NCBI GenBank assembly: GCA_951813395.1
Contig: OX638356.1
Location: forward strand, 2,087,340-2,151,339
Origin: Longimicrobiales bacterium
GTDB lineage: Bacteria; Gemmatimonadota; Gemmatimonadetes; Longimicrobiales; Gaopeijiaceae
Direction: 5' to 3'
Length of the DNA stretch: 64,000 nucleotides
How positions within the stretch are numbered: the stretch's first letter is position 1; the number at the start of each line of letters is the position of its first letter. The notes below the pieces were generated by a model. The model did not search any database. It worked only from the letters and a program-made list of their open reading frames with translations, and was not told where the DNA came from. The position numbers and the translations under genes are program-made. Positions 52,452 to 61,269 of the stretch are shown here, in pieces.

Positions 52452-52558
52452 CGACTACCAACGGTGTCCGGAGGCTCCTGCGCCGACGCCGCTTCGCTCA
52501 TGGTCGCGAACGCCGCGAGCCAGCCCGCGGACAGCGCGATGGTTGAGGTCCCTTTCAT
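52403..52558 (-). pseudogene. orphan gene start with signal peptide (remnant)
   Basis: On the minus strand GAGGAG precedes ATG 52558 by five to seven bases, then comes MKGTSTIALSAGWLAAFATM and SEAASAQEPPDTV, a convincing signal peptide with an A-x-A site, followed by Arg/Ser-rich nonsense and a stop at 52403. It runs into the 3' end of the VCBS gene. This looks like the 5' end of a secreted-protein gene whose body was deleted. The remainder of 52559-52766 has no gene. Confidence 0.45.
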
Positions 52559-52766
52559 GCCGCGCTCCTCTTTCCGCCGCCGGCCCGGCGGTGCCGAAAA
52601 CGCTTCCCCGTCAACGGTACCCGGGCGTGCGGCGTGGATCAACAGCGCACCCGAGCCAGGAGTCGACAATCCGGACTTCAACGACGCTCGCGGGTCCACT
52701 GTCTTACCTTTGGGCTCCGACACTCCATTCCATCCAACAACAGTCCCGCGGTTGACGCTTTCCGAC

Positions 52767-55061
52767 ATGACGATGACACGATCTTCCTTCCCTTCCAGAG
52801 GATTCCTCTCGCTGGCGTCCGTACTGCTGGCCGCCCTCCCGCTGTGCCCGATCGGCGCGCGTGCCCAGCAGGCCCCGAACAACGCCAACGGCGGGTCGCC
52901 AGGCACCCCGGCGCCCGGGGTTGCCATCGCGGCCCGTACCGATGCGCCGCCCGTCATCGACGGGGTCCCCGACGACGCCGTCTGGAGGACCGCCGCGCCC
53001 CTCGCCGACTTCACCCAGCGTGAGCCGGCCGACGGCCAGCCCGCCTCGGAGCCCACCGAACTCCGCATCCTCTTCGACCGGGACGCCGTCTACGTCGCGG
53101 TGTGGGCCTACGACTCCCAGGCGAGCGCCATCGTCCCCGGCGAGTCCATCCGCGACTACGAGGTCACCGACGCGGACGCCGTGATCATGGTCCTCGACAC
53201 CTACAACGACCAGCAGAACGGCTTCGTCTTCGGCACCACGCCGGCCGGGATCGAGTACGACGGTCAGGTCGCCTCCCAGGGCAGCGGGGGCGGGTTCTTC
53301 CTGGGTGGCGGCATGAACAACCAGCGGCGCTTCCAGCGTGGCGCCGGCGGCGGCTTCAACAAGAACTGGGATGGCAGCTGGACGGTCGCCACGTCCCGCG
53401 ACGCGGAGGGCTGGTACGCCGAGTTCCGCATCCCCTTCAGCACGCTGCGCTACGGATCGGAGACCGACACCTGGGGATTCAACGTCTCGCGCAGGATCCG
53501 CAGGCTCAACGAAGAGGACTTCTGGGCGGCCGTACCCCGCGAGTTCGGCCTGTACCGGCTCGACTTCGCCGGCCAGCTGACGGGGGTCGAGCCGCCGTTC
53601 CGCAGGGCCGCGACCGTCACGCCCTACGTGCTCGGCTCCTCGATCCGCGACTACACCGACGCGTCGCAGACGTCTTTCGGACAGCAGGCCGAGTTCGGAG
53701 GCGAGGCCAAGTTGCAGGTCACCCAGGGCCTCACCCTCGACATGACCGTCAACACCGACTTCGCCCAGGTCGAGGTCGACGACCAGCAGGTCAACCTGAC
53801 CCGCTTCTCTCTGCTGTTCCCCGAAAAGCGCCCCTTCTTCCTCGAGAACGCGGGCTTTTTCACCGTCGGGGCAGGGGGCGCCGATCTCTTCTTCAGCCGC
53901 CGCATCGGCATCTCCGGCGGCCAGCCGGTCCCCATCACGGGCGGCGGCAGGCTATCGGGACGCGTGGCGGGCCTGAACGTGGGCCTGCTGCACATCCAGA
54001 CCGGCGCCAACGAGCTGGCGGATCCGGAAGACGCGTATTCGGTCGCCCGCATCGCCAGGGAACTCCCGAACCGTTCGCGCGTCGGCGGGCTCTTCGTGAA
54101 CCGGGCCGGCAGCGTCGCGGGTGACTACAACCGCACCTACGCCATTGACGGCAGCGTCGGCTTCGGGGATCAGCTGACGCTGACGTCGTTCGTGGCAAGG
54201 ACCGAAACCCCGGATCTGGAGGGGGCCGACGCCGCGTGGAACGTCACGGCCGCCTGGAGCAGCAGCCGCTTCACGGCAAACGCCACCGTGCGCGAGATCG
54301 GCGAGAACTTCAATCCCGAAGTCGGCTTTCTGCCCCGCAACGGCCACCGCTACCTGCAGCTCTTCGGCATGTGGACGCACCGTCCCGCCAGCATGTTCCG
54401 CGAAATCCGCCCGCACGTCTCCTACTTCACCTACCGCACCAGGCGGACAGGCGTGGAACGCGGCTACAACGAATCGGCCCGCTGGCACGTCGACAGCCAC
54501 TGGCAATGGCACTCCGGGATGGAGCTTCACACCGGAGCGAACTACATCACCGAGGGCCTCTATGAGTCGTTCGCGATCCCCGGCACCGAAGTTGTCGTTC
54601 CCACAGGCACCTATGCAGGCTGGGAGTCGCAAGTCGTCTTCTTCACGGACCAGTCCCGGCCGGTGGCCCTGAACACCCGCTTCAACTGGGGCTCCTTCCT
54701 CTCGGGCAGCAAGCGCACCACGACCGCTGACCTGACGCTCCGCCGCGGCGCCCGCACCAGCGCGGGCCTGCGCCTCTCGTACAACGACGTGATGCTGCCA
54801 GAGGGCGAATTCACCGCGACCCTGGCCGGGATCAACCTCGGCTACTTCTTCACGCCGCGGATCTACCTCCAGTCCCTCATCCAGTACTCCGACCAGATCG
54901 ACACCTGGTCCGCCAACGTCCGCTTCGGATGGCTGAACACCGCGGGCACCGGCCTCTTCATCGTCTACAACGAGGTGCAGGGAATCGAAGCGCTGACGGG
55001 GCCGCTCGGCCGCTCGGTTTACCTTAAGTTTACCCGCCAGTTGAACGTGCTGGGAGGGTAG
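52767..55061 (+). CDS. DUF5916 outer-membrane protein with N-terminal CBM9-like domain
   Basis: A 764-residue exported protein. ATG 52767 (or 52773) gives a signal peptide (FLSLASVLLAALPLCPIGAR, then AQQ). The first domain (PPVIDGVPDDAVWRTAAPLA; FDRDAVYVAVWAYDS) is like the CBM9-type sugar-binding sandwich. The DUF5916 region follows, with the hallmark FPEKRPFFLENAGFFTVG, then beta-strand-rich sequence that looks like an outer-membrane barrel, ending VYLKFTRQLNVLGG. A Gly-rich loop sits near base 53290. The family is frequent in Bacteroidota and Gemmatimonadota; function unproven, perhaps sugar-related. Confidence 0.88.
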   Translation: MTMTRSSFPSRGFLSLASVLLAALPLCPIGARAQQAPNNANGGSPGTPAPGVAIAARTDAPPVIDGVPDDAVWRTAAPLADFTQREPADGQPASEPTELRILFDRDAVYVAVWAYDSQASAIVPGESIRDYEVTDADAVIMVLDTYNDQQNGFVFGTTPAGIEYDGQVASQGSGGGFFLGGGMNNQRRFQRGAGGGFNKNWDGSWTVATSRDAEGWYAEFRIPFSTLRYGSETDTWGFNVSRRIRRLNEEDFWAAVPREFGLYRLDFAGQLTGVEPPFRRAATVTPYVLGSSIRDYTDASQTSFGQQAEFGGEAKLQVTQGLTLDMTVNTDFAQVEVDDQQVNLTRFSLLFPEKRPFFLENAGFFTVGAGGADLFFSRRIGISGGQPVPITGGGRLSGRVAGLNVGLLHIQTGANELADPEDAYSVARIARELPNRSRVGGLFVNRAGSVAGDYNRTYAIDGSVGFGDQLTLTSFVARTETPDLEGADAAWNVTAAWSSSRFTANATVREIGENFNPEVGFLPRNGHRYLQLFGMWTHRPASMFREIRPHVSYFTYRTRRTGVERGYNESARWHVDSHWQWHSGMELHTGANYITEGLYESFAIPGTEVVVPTGTYAGWESQVVFFTDQSRPVALNTRFNWGSFLSGSKRTTTADLTLRRGARTSAGLRLSYNDVMLPEGEFTATLAGINLGYFFTPRIYLQSLIQYSDQIDTWSANVRFGWLNTAGTGLFIVYNEVQGIEALTGPLGRSVYLKFTRQLNVLGG

Positions 55062-55063
55062 GG

Positions 55064-55327
55064 GTGTCAAGACATCGACTTCTGGCGGGCCTCACATCCA
55101 GCGTACTCGCTCTTGCCGCCAGCGCCTGCGAATCCGGACCGCAAGCGTCACCCAGGGCGATGGGCTTTGGCCCGAACGGAGAGTTTGTCTGTCACCTGAC
55201 CCCCGGCATGGACGACTACAACATTTGGGAGTTGGGTACCGACTACGTCCTCGGGACACACACGGACGAACTGGGCGTTCAACGGGTCGCGATATACGAC
55301 CTGGAGCGCCCAACCCCGCGCGATTGA
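55064..55327 (+). CDS. small lipoprotein of unknown function
   Basis: An 87-residue protein starting with GTG two bases after the DUF5916 stop. The signal LLAGLTSSVLALAASAC has a good lipobox (Cys22). The mature part is short, with GPNGEFVCHLTPGMDDYNIW and TDYVLGTHTDELGV. Probably cotranscribed with the DUF5916 gene. I cannot assign it. The next 163 bases to recQ show no gene. Confidence 0.6.
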   Translation: MSRHRLLAGLTSSVLALAASACESGPQASPRAMGFGPNGEFVCHLTPGMDDYNIWELGTDYVLGTHTDELGVQRVAIYDLERPTPRD

Positions 55328-55490
55328 GGGCGTCCCCGCCTGCGGGCAGCTGGCCCCGGCGTTGCCCGAGGGAAGGCTCGTGCCGCGCCCGGTCCGCTGA
55401 CGGTACCTTGATCGTGGCCGCTACATTGTCGCTGGCCACCGGCAGGTCCGTTCCTTGTCACCGCTCCGGCGCCCGTCCCGGTTCCCGTAC

Positions 55491-57359
55491 ATGACCAATA
55501 GCGTCCGCCAGGTCCTCCACCGCGTCTTCGGCTACTCCGGATTCCTCGGCCAGCAGGAGGCCGTGATCGAGCACACCGTGGCCGGCGGCGACAGTCTGGT
55601 GCTCATGCCGACCGGCGGCGGCAAGTCGCTCTGCTACCAGATCCCGGCGATCGTCCGCGACGGCGTGGGCATCGTCGTCTCCCCCCTCATCGCCCTCATG
55701 CGCGACCAGGTCGAGGGCCTCCGCCAGACCGGCGTGCGCGCCGCATGCCTCAACTCGACCCTCTCCTACCGCGAGGTGCTGGACGTCGAGGCCGCGGTCG
55801 CAGCGGGCCGGCTCGATCTGCTCTACGTCGCCCCCGAACGCCTGCTCGGCGAGCGCACCCTGGAACTCCTGTCGCGCACCCGGCTGGCCCTCTTCGCGAT
55901 AGACGAAGCCCACTGCGTTTCCCAGTGGGGCCACGACTTCCGCCCCGAGTATCTCCAGCTCTCGGCGCTGTCGGAGTTGTTTCCGGATGTGCCGAGAATC
56001 GCCCTCACCGCGACGGCCGACGACCCCACGCGCCGCGAGATCATCGATCGGCTGAGCCTGCGTGATGCTCCGCTCTTTGTCAGCGGCTTCGATCGCCCGA
56101 ACATCCGCTACCAGGTCGTCCCGAAGAACAACGCGCGGGCCCAGCTGCGCCGCTTCCTGAAGGGTCATCACGGCCACGCCGGCATCGTGTACTGCCTGTC
56201 GCGGCGCAAGGTGGACGAAACCGCGGCATGGCTCCGGGAAGAGGGCGTGGGCGCGCTGCCGTACCACGCCGGTCTCGACGGGGCGACCCGGCAGCGCCAC
56301 CAGGACCGCTTCGTGCGCACGGACGGCGTCGTCATCGTGGCCACCATCGCCTTCGGAATGGGCATCGACAAGCCCGACGTGCGCTTCGTGGCCCACCTGG
56401 ACCTGCCGAAGAGCATCGAAGCGTACTACCAGGAGACGGGCCGCGCGGGACGGGACGGCGATCCCGCCGACGCGTGGATGGTCTACGGACTGCAGGAGGT
56501 CGTCACCCTGCGCAGCATGGTCGAGAACTCCGAAGCGGGCGAGGCGCGCAAGCGGCTCGAAGTGCGCAAGCTCGATGCCATGCTCGGCTACTGTGAACTC
56601 GCGACCTGCCGGCGCCGCACGCTGCTGGCGTACTTCGGCGAGACACGCTCCCGGGACTGCGGCAACTGCGACAACTGCCTGAGCCCGGTGGCGGTCTGGG
56701 ACGCGACGGAGGCGTCGCAGAAGGCCATGTCGTGCGTCCACCGCACCGGACAGCGCTTCGGCGCAGCATACCTGACGGACGTTCTGCGCGGGCGCGACAC
56801 CGAGCGCGTCCGGCGCTTCGGGCACGATCGGCTGCCGACGTTCGGCGTCGGCGCGGATCTCGACGCCTGGCAGTGGCGCTCGGTTCTCCGCCAACTCGTT
56901 GCCCGCGGCCTGCTGAGCGTGGAGATCGAGAAGTACGGGTCCATCCGGCTGACCGATGCGAGCTGGCCGGTCCTGCGCGGCGAGGCCGAGGTGCACATGC
57001 GGAAGGATGGTCGTCCGGCCACGGCGAAGCGGAAGCGCAAGCCGCGGGCAGCGCCGCCGCCCCCCGACCCGGCCACGTGGGACGAAGCGCTATGGGAGGC
57101 TCTGCGCAGCCGCCGCACCGAAATCGCGCAGGCCCAGAGCGTTCCGCCCTACGTGATCTTCCACGACGCGACGCTCAGGGAGATGGTTGAACGGCGCCCG
57201 CGCACCCGGGAGGGTTTCTCCGGCCTCACCGGGGTGGGCGAGACGAAACTGCGCCGCTACGCCGACGACTTCCTGGCGGTGATCACGGCACACCAGAGCG
57301 GCGACAACGCGAACCCGATCGAAACCGAGCCCTCGCGCCTGATCGAGGATTTCGGCTAG
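55491..57359 (+). CDS. recQ: RecQ-family ATP-dependent DNA helicase
   Basis: A 622-residue 3'-5' helicase. The motifs in order are Walker [31 protein letters not shown] (DEVH-type box with the aromatic-rich loop), [36 protein letters not shown] and [10 protein letters not shown]. The zinc-binding RQC part has [17 protein letters not shown] with CGNCDNC. A Lys/Arg/Pro-rich linker (near base 57010) precedes an HRDC domain ([35 protein letters not shown]). ATG 55491 is used; TTG 55455 is a longer option. Confidence 0.96.
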   Translation: MTNSVRQVLHRVFGYSGFLGQQEAVIEHTVAGGDSLVLMPTGGGKSLCYQIPAIVRDGVGIVVSPLIALMRDQVEGLRQTGVRAACLNSTLSYREVLDVEAAVAAGRLDLLYVAPERLLGERTLELLSRTRLALFAIDEAHCVSQWGHDFRPEYLQLSALSELFPDVPRIALTATADDPTRREIIDRLSLRDAPLFVSGFDRPNIRYQVVPKNNARAQLRRFLKGHHGHAGIVYCLSRRKVDETAAWLREEGVGALPYHAGLDGATRQRHQDRFVRTDGVVIVATIAFGMGIDKPDVRFVAHLDLPKSIEAYYQETGRAGRDGDPADAWMVYGLQEVVTLRSMVENSEAGEARKRLEVRKLDAMLGYCELATCRRRTLLAYFGETRSRDCGNCDNCLSPVAVWDATEASQKAMSCVHRTGQRFGAAYLTDVLRGRDTERVRRFGHDRLPTFGVGADLDAWQWRSVLRQLVARGLLSVEIEKYGSIRLTDASWPVLRGEAEVHMRKDGRPATAKRKRKPRAAPPPPDPATWDEALWEALRSRRTEIAQAQSVPPYVIFHDATLREMVERRPRTREGFSGLTGVGETKLRRYADDFLAVITAHQSGDNANPIETEPSRLIEDFG

Positions 57360-57916
57360 CCCGAGCCCTCTTCCTCGGCGTTGGCGGCCGCAAACGCGTC
57401 CGCAAAAACCGTGAGCCTGGCCTGCAGCTCGGCACCGAGCGCATCGGCAACCGCTCCCGCTTCGGCGACGCCGACACCGGTCGTCCACCATGTGACGGCT
57501 TCCGACAGCGTGATCTGGTTGTCGCGGATCATCTGGGTCGCCTGCTGCATGCGGACCGACACCGAGTAGCCCACCACGCCTGCAACGCCGCCCCCGCACT
57601 CCAGCGTGACTCTGAGTTCGGGAATCCCGGGACTCTCGAGCATCTCGCGCTCGGTCAGGAGGGGCACCTCCGCCGCTTCCAGCGCGGCCACCGCGTCCGT
57701 ACGGACCGACTCGGCGGAGAGTCCCGCGCCTTCACACCCCTGATTGGTCTCGGCGCGCACGTAAACGCCGACAAGATCCTCCAGCGTGTACCGGTTCCAC
57801 TCGGTGTCCTGGGCGGCACCCGATACGGGCCAGCACAGCATCGCGGCCGCGGCGGCGACCACCAGGGCCGCGCCGCGCCGCGCCGGCACCGGCCCGTCGA
57901 GCGCTCTCCCCTCCAT
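57356..57916 (-). CDS. small secreted protein of unknown function
   Basis: A 186-residue protein, last gene of the minus-strand operon. ATG 57916 overlaps the ankyrin gene stop (TGATG). A signal peptide ([20 protein letters not shown], then AAQ) is followed by [20 protein letters not shown] and a mixed alpha/beta part with two Cys (NQGCEG and LECGGG) that could form a disulphide. I do not recognise the family. Its 3' end overlaps the end of recQ by four bases on the other strand. Confidence 0.7.
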   Translation of the reverse strand: MEGRALDGPVPARRGAALVVAAAAAMLCWPVSGAAQDTEWNRYTLEDLVGVYVRAETNQGCEGAGLSAESVRTDAVAALEAAEVPLLTEREMLESPGIPELRVTLECGGGVAGVVGYSVSVRMQQATQMIRDNQITLSEAVTWWTTGVGVAEAGAVADALGAELQARLTVFADAFAAANAEEEGSG

Positions 57917-59829
57917 CAGTCGCTCCCCCCGCAGGAGCGGCACTGGTGATTGTTGTGCGAACCGAGTTTCTCGAGCAGCGCGACGGTGGCCGGGTGGGGC
58001 TGCGCCCGCTGCTCCGGGCTGTTGGCCAGATCCGCCGTGGTCTGGCCGCGCCGGCTGATCGCGTCGATGTCCACGCCGCGACTCGCAAGGAAGAGGATGG
58101 TCTCGTTGTCGCCCCGGGCCGCCGCGTGATGGATGGCGTTGTAGCCGTCCTTGTCGCGCAGGTTCGGGTCGACGCCGAGTTCGTCGATCAGGTAGCGTAC
58201 CGCGGGGAGCCAGCCGTTCGGAACGCTCCGGTGCTGTTGCGCTACCCTTGAGGTGCCGAAGCCCACGCCCGAGGCCGCGTGCAGCGCGTGCACGGCAGGC
58301 CCGCCGACGGGAACGGGCGGGAGCCCGGACGGATCTTCGGGAGTGTCTTCGGGACGCGTGTCGGGGAAGTTCGGATCGAAGAAGCGGCGGCGGTCCGGGA
58401 GTTTGGTCGTCCAGATGTCGGGGTCCGCTCCGTACTCGACAAGAAGGCGCATGGCCTCCACGTCCGTGGCGTACGCCGCCCGCCAGAAGGGGGTCGCGCC
58501 GGTGAAGTCGACGCCCATGCGGCCGGCGTTGTAGGCAGCGTACCAGATGTGCGTGGCCGTCCGCTGATTGGGATCCGCGCCCGCGTCGAGCAGGAGCCGC
58601 ATGAACTCGAGGTAGCCGGTCTCCTGCTGGCGAAAGGCCTGGGGCTGGGGATACCAGGTGCGCAACGACCACTCGATGTTGAGGGTGGCGAAGAGCGGTC
58701 CCGCGCCGTCATCGCTGACGAGGTTGGGGTCCGCCCCCCGCTCCAGCAGATCCCGCCCGAGGTCGTAGTTGCCGTTGACGACGGCCACCAGCAGAGGTGT
58801 GGACTGGTCGCCTTCCGTGTGCCGGTTGACGTCCGCGCCGCCGTCGAGGATCAGCGCTGCCGTGGAGCGATGTCCCTCACGCGCCGCGTAGTGCAGCGCG
58901 TTGAAACCGCCCTGCTTCCCGATCTGCTGGGCTGAGGTCAAGGCCTTTACCGGCGGTTCCCCTGGTTCCTCCGGCGGCGTGGCCGGCTCTTCGGGCTCGG
59001 GCTGCCCCGGTGCGGCGGCCGGCGCGGCCGGGTTCGCGGGCTGCCGGGCTTGAGCGCCCTGGGCAGGGGGTTGCTGCGCCCTGGCGGGCACGGGCGATGC
59101 CGACGCTTCGGAGACTTCCTCCTCCTCTTCGGGCTCCTCGGCCGCGGCCCTCACCCGGGCTCGCTGGCGCTGCTCGGCGCGCAGGCTCTCGTTAATGGCC
59201 TCGTAGTCCTTCACGCGGGTCGCCAGGGAGACTTCGGCTCCCGCGTCCAGCAGGGCGCGCACCGCGGCGTCCGCCCCGCGCACGGCAGCGAACATCAGGG
59301 GGGTCCGCTCGGCGAAGCCGTCGCGCGCGCTTACATCGCCGCCGTGTGCGGCCAGCGCCGCGATCACTCCGCCCGCGTCGGCATCGGCCGCGAAGTGCAT
59401 CGCGGTAACACCGGTGGTGGTGTAGGCGTCGGGGTCCGCGCCGGCCTCGAGGATCAACCGCGCAACCTCGGCGTGGCCGCCCCGGCTCGCGAGGTGCAAC
59501 GGCGTGTACGCCCCGAGGCGCGTGGTGGCGCGCACGGTCGCCCCCGCATACAGAAGGGTCTTCGCGATCTCCACATCGTTGTTGCTCGCGGCCCAGTGGA
59601 GCGCGGTCATACCGTCGCTCTGGGCCGTGTTCACGTCCGCGCCCTGCCTGAGCAGAACGCGCACCGCCTCCAGATCGCCGCGTTCGGCCGCATCGGCGAC
59701 GGGCGATTCAACGGGTGCTCCCGCCCCCACGGCGGCCAGGACCGAAGCGAGTGCGAGGAAACGGACAACCCTGCGTTTCGAACGCGACCGCCCGCCCAGG
59801 GACCGCTCGGATCCGCTTGCCGTCATCAT
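57916..59829 (-). CDS. secreted ankyrin-repeat protein
   Basis: A 637-residue protein. The N-terminus is basic and then hydrophobic (RFLALASVLAAVGAGAPVE), likely a signal or anchor. Ankyrin repeats follow in two blocks. The first is residues about 45-205 (DGMTALHWAASNNDVEIAKT; AYTPLHLASRGGHAEVARLI and so on). The second is from about 305 to the end (GGFNALHYAAREGHRSTAAL; DGYNAIHHAAARGDNETIL). They are separated by a Glu/Pro/Ala/Gln-rich linker (EEPEEEEEVSEAS onward). It ends HNNHQCRSCGGSD, a Cys pair. It lies 8 bases after the DUF1552 gene. A binding or scaffold role is likely; the partner may be the DUF1592/DUF1552 products. Confidence 0.88.
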   Translation of the reverse strand: MMTASGSERSLGGRSRSKRRVVRFLALASVLAAVGAGAPVESPVADAAERGDLEAVRVLLRQGADVNTAQSDGMTALHWAASNNDVEIAKTLLYAGATVRATTRLGAYTPLHLASRGGHAEVARLILEAGADPDAYTTTGVTAMHFAADADAGGVIAALAAHGGDVSARDGFAERTPLMFAAVRGADAAVRALLDAGAEVSLATRVKDYEAINESLRAEQRQRARVRAAAEEPEEEEEVSEASASPVPARAQQPPAQGAQARQPANPAAPAAAPGQPEPEEPATPPEEPGEPPVKALTSAQQIGKQGGFNALHYAAREGHRSTAALILDGGADVNRHTEGDQSTPLLVAVVNGNYDLGRDLLERGADPNLVSDDGAGPLFATLNIEWSLRTWYPQPQAFRQQETGYLEFMRLLLDAGADPNQRTATHIWYAAYNAGRMGVDFTGATPFWRAAYATDVEAMRLLVEYGADPDIWTTKLPDRRRFFDPNFPDTRPEDTPEDPSGLPPVPVGGPAVHALHAASGVGFGTSRVAQQHRSVPNGWLPAVRYLIDELGVDPNLRDKDGYNAIHHAAARGDNETILFLASRGVDIDAISRRGQTTADLANSPEQRAQPHPATVALLEKLGSHNNHQCRSCGGSD

Positions 59830-59837
59830 CCCGCCTC

Positions 59838-61226
59838 CTAGATCGCGAAGTGGCCGGTGCTGTTTCCGAACTTCTCGATGTCGTCGGCCCCCAGCTTGTG
59901 CAGGAGGCTAAGCATCACGTTCGCCATCGGCGTGCCGGGCTGCGCCCGAATGTGTTGTTCGCCCTCAAGCATGCCGTTGGCGCCCCCTGCCAGGAAGAGC
60001 GGGCACCGCGTGTGGTTGTGAAGGTTGCTGTCGGCCATCGCCGAACCGTACACGAGGAGCGTCTTGTCGAGGAGCGTGGCGTCGCCCTCGGTAACGGCCT
60101 GCAGCTTCTCCATGAAGTAGGGGACCATCGACACGTGGTACTCGTTGATCCTGCCGAACTGTCGAACCCGGTCCTCGCGGCCGCCGTGATGGGACGACGC
60201 GTGGAAGGGTGCTTCGACACCGGACTCCGGGTAGACCCGGGGCGAGGCGTCACGGCCCAGCTTGAACGAAAACACGCGCGTCGTGTCCGACTGGAAGGCC
60301 AGGACCTGCAGGTCGAACATCAGCTTCACGTGCTCCTCGAAGGAATCCGGGACACCCACCGGGGCTTCCGGAATCGCCCGCTCCTCGCCGCTCGAGTTCT
60401 GGGCCTCGATCCGCTGGATCCGCTGTTCGAGTTCCCGGATGTTGTTCGCGTACTGATCCAGTCGGTGGACATCGGCCGGGTCGAGCTTGCGGCGCATCAT
60501 CGACATCTCGCCCATGACCCAGTCGAGAATGCTGCGGTCGGTGTTCAGGCGCTCCGCGCGTTGTTCGGGCGTCCCCCCGGCCCCGAAAAGCTGTTCGAAG
60601 ACGGCCCGCGGATCGCGGATCATCGGAAGCGGCCGGGATGGAGAAGCCCAGCTGATCGTATCCGTGTACACGCACGCGTAGCCGTACGCGCATCCGCCGG
60701 CCTGGTCGACGTTCTCGATGGACAGCTGCAGGGACGGAATCGGCGTATCCTGGCCGAACCGCTGCACGTACAGCTGGTCGAATGAGGTCCCGACGCGCAC
60801 GTCGGAACCCTCGGTCTGCTTGGGATGGGCCTGCGTGAGGAACACGGCGCTGGTCCGGAAATGGTCCCCGCCGATCTCCGCTGGAGCATAGGCGTCGGCC
60901 ATCCTCGCGTCGGTGTCGCTGACGATGGTCAGGTACTTCCTGAACGGCTCCAGTGGCCGCAGGCTGCTGGGCGTCAGGTCGAAGTCGCGTCCCGTCTCGG
61001 CCGGCGACCACAGATTCTGTGACCTGCCCCAGTCGTTGCAGCCGGCGGCGCCGTGCACCTGCTCGATGCAGACCACCCGGGTCCGGTCGGCCGCCTTTCC
61101 GGCCTCCGTCGCCGCCCACAGACGCCCGGCCGGAACCATGGCATCCAGAAGGGGCAGGCCGACGGCCGCCCCGGCGCCCTTGAGCATTGCCCGTCGCGAA
61201 ATGTGCTTGCCGGTCAGGTATTGCAT
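59838..61226 (-). CDS. DUF1552 protein with Tat-type signal
   Basis: A 462-residue DUF1552 protein. The N-terminus is GKHISRRAMLKGAGAAVGLP, a twin-arginine (SRRxMLK) signal, implying export as a folded, perhaps cofactor-bearing protein. Family landmarks include EQVHGAAGCNDWG, SLQLSIENVDQAGGCAYGYA and HTRCPLFLAGGANG near the C-terminus. The family belongs to a larger sulfatase/alkaline-phosphatase-like-looking group, but its function is not known. In planctomycetes and related bacteria it sits beside DUF1592/PSCyt genes, as here. Confidence 0.9.
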   Translation of the reverse strand: MQYLTGKHISRRAMLKGAGAAVGLPLLDAMVPAGRLWAATEAGKAADRTRVVCIEQVHGAAGCNDWGRSQNLWSPAETGRDFDLTPSSLRPLEPFRKYLTIVSDTDARMADAYAPAEIGGDHFRTSAVFLTQAHPKQTEGSDVRVGTSFDQLYVQRFGQDTPIPSLQLSIENVDQAGGCAYGYACVYTDTISWASPSRPLPMIRDPRAVFEQLFGAGGTPEQRAERLNTDRSILDWVMGEMSMMRRKLDPADVHRLDQYANNIRELEQRIQRIEAQNSSGEERAIPEAPVGVPDSFEEHVKLMFDLQVLAFQSDTTRVFSFKLGRDASPRVYPESGVEAPFHASSHHGGREDRVRQFGRINEYHVSMVPYFMEKLQAVTEGDATLLDKTLLVYGSAMADSNLHNHTRCPLFLAGGANGMLEGEQHIRAQPGTPMANVMLSLLHKLGADDIEKFGNSTGHFAI

Positions 61227-61269
61227 TTGTGTCAGACCTCCCTGGTCGGGGGTGTTCTGCAGGTGTGCG

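Noticed and set aside
52403-53068. 221-codon minus-strand frame as a full gene
   Set aside because: Only the signal peptide from 52558 looks real; the upstream part is antisense to the DUF5916 start, so it is kept only as a remnant.
57917-58672. Longer N-terminus for the 186-residue secreted protein
   Set aside because: The in-frame extension lies inside the ankyrin gene in another frame; the signal peptide at 57916 with a TGATG overlap is the natural start.
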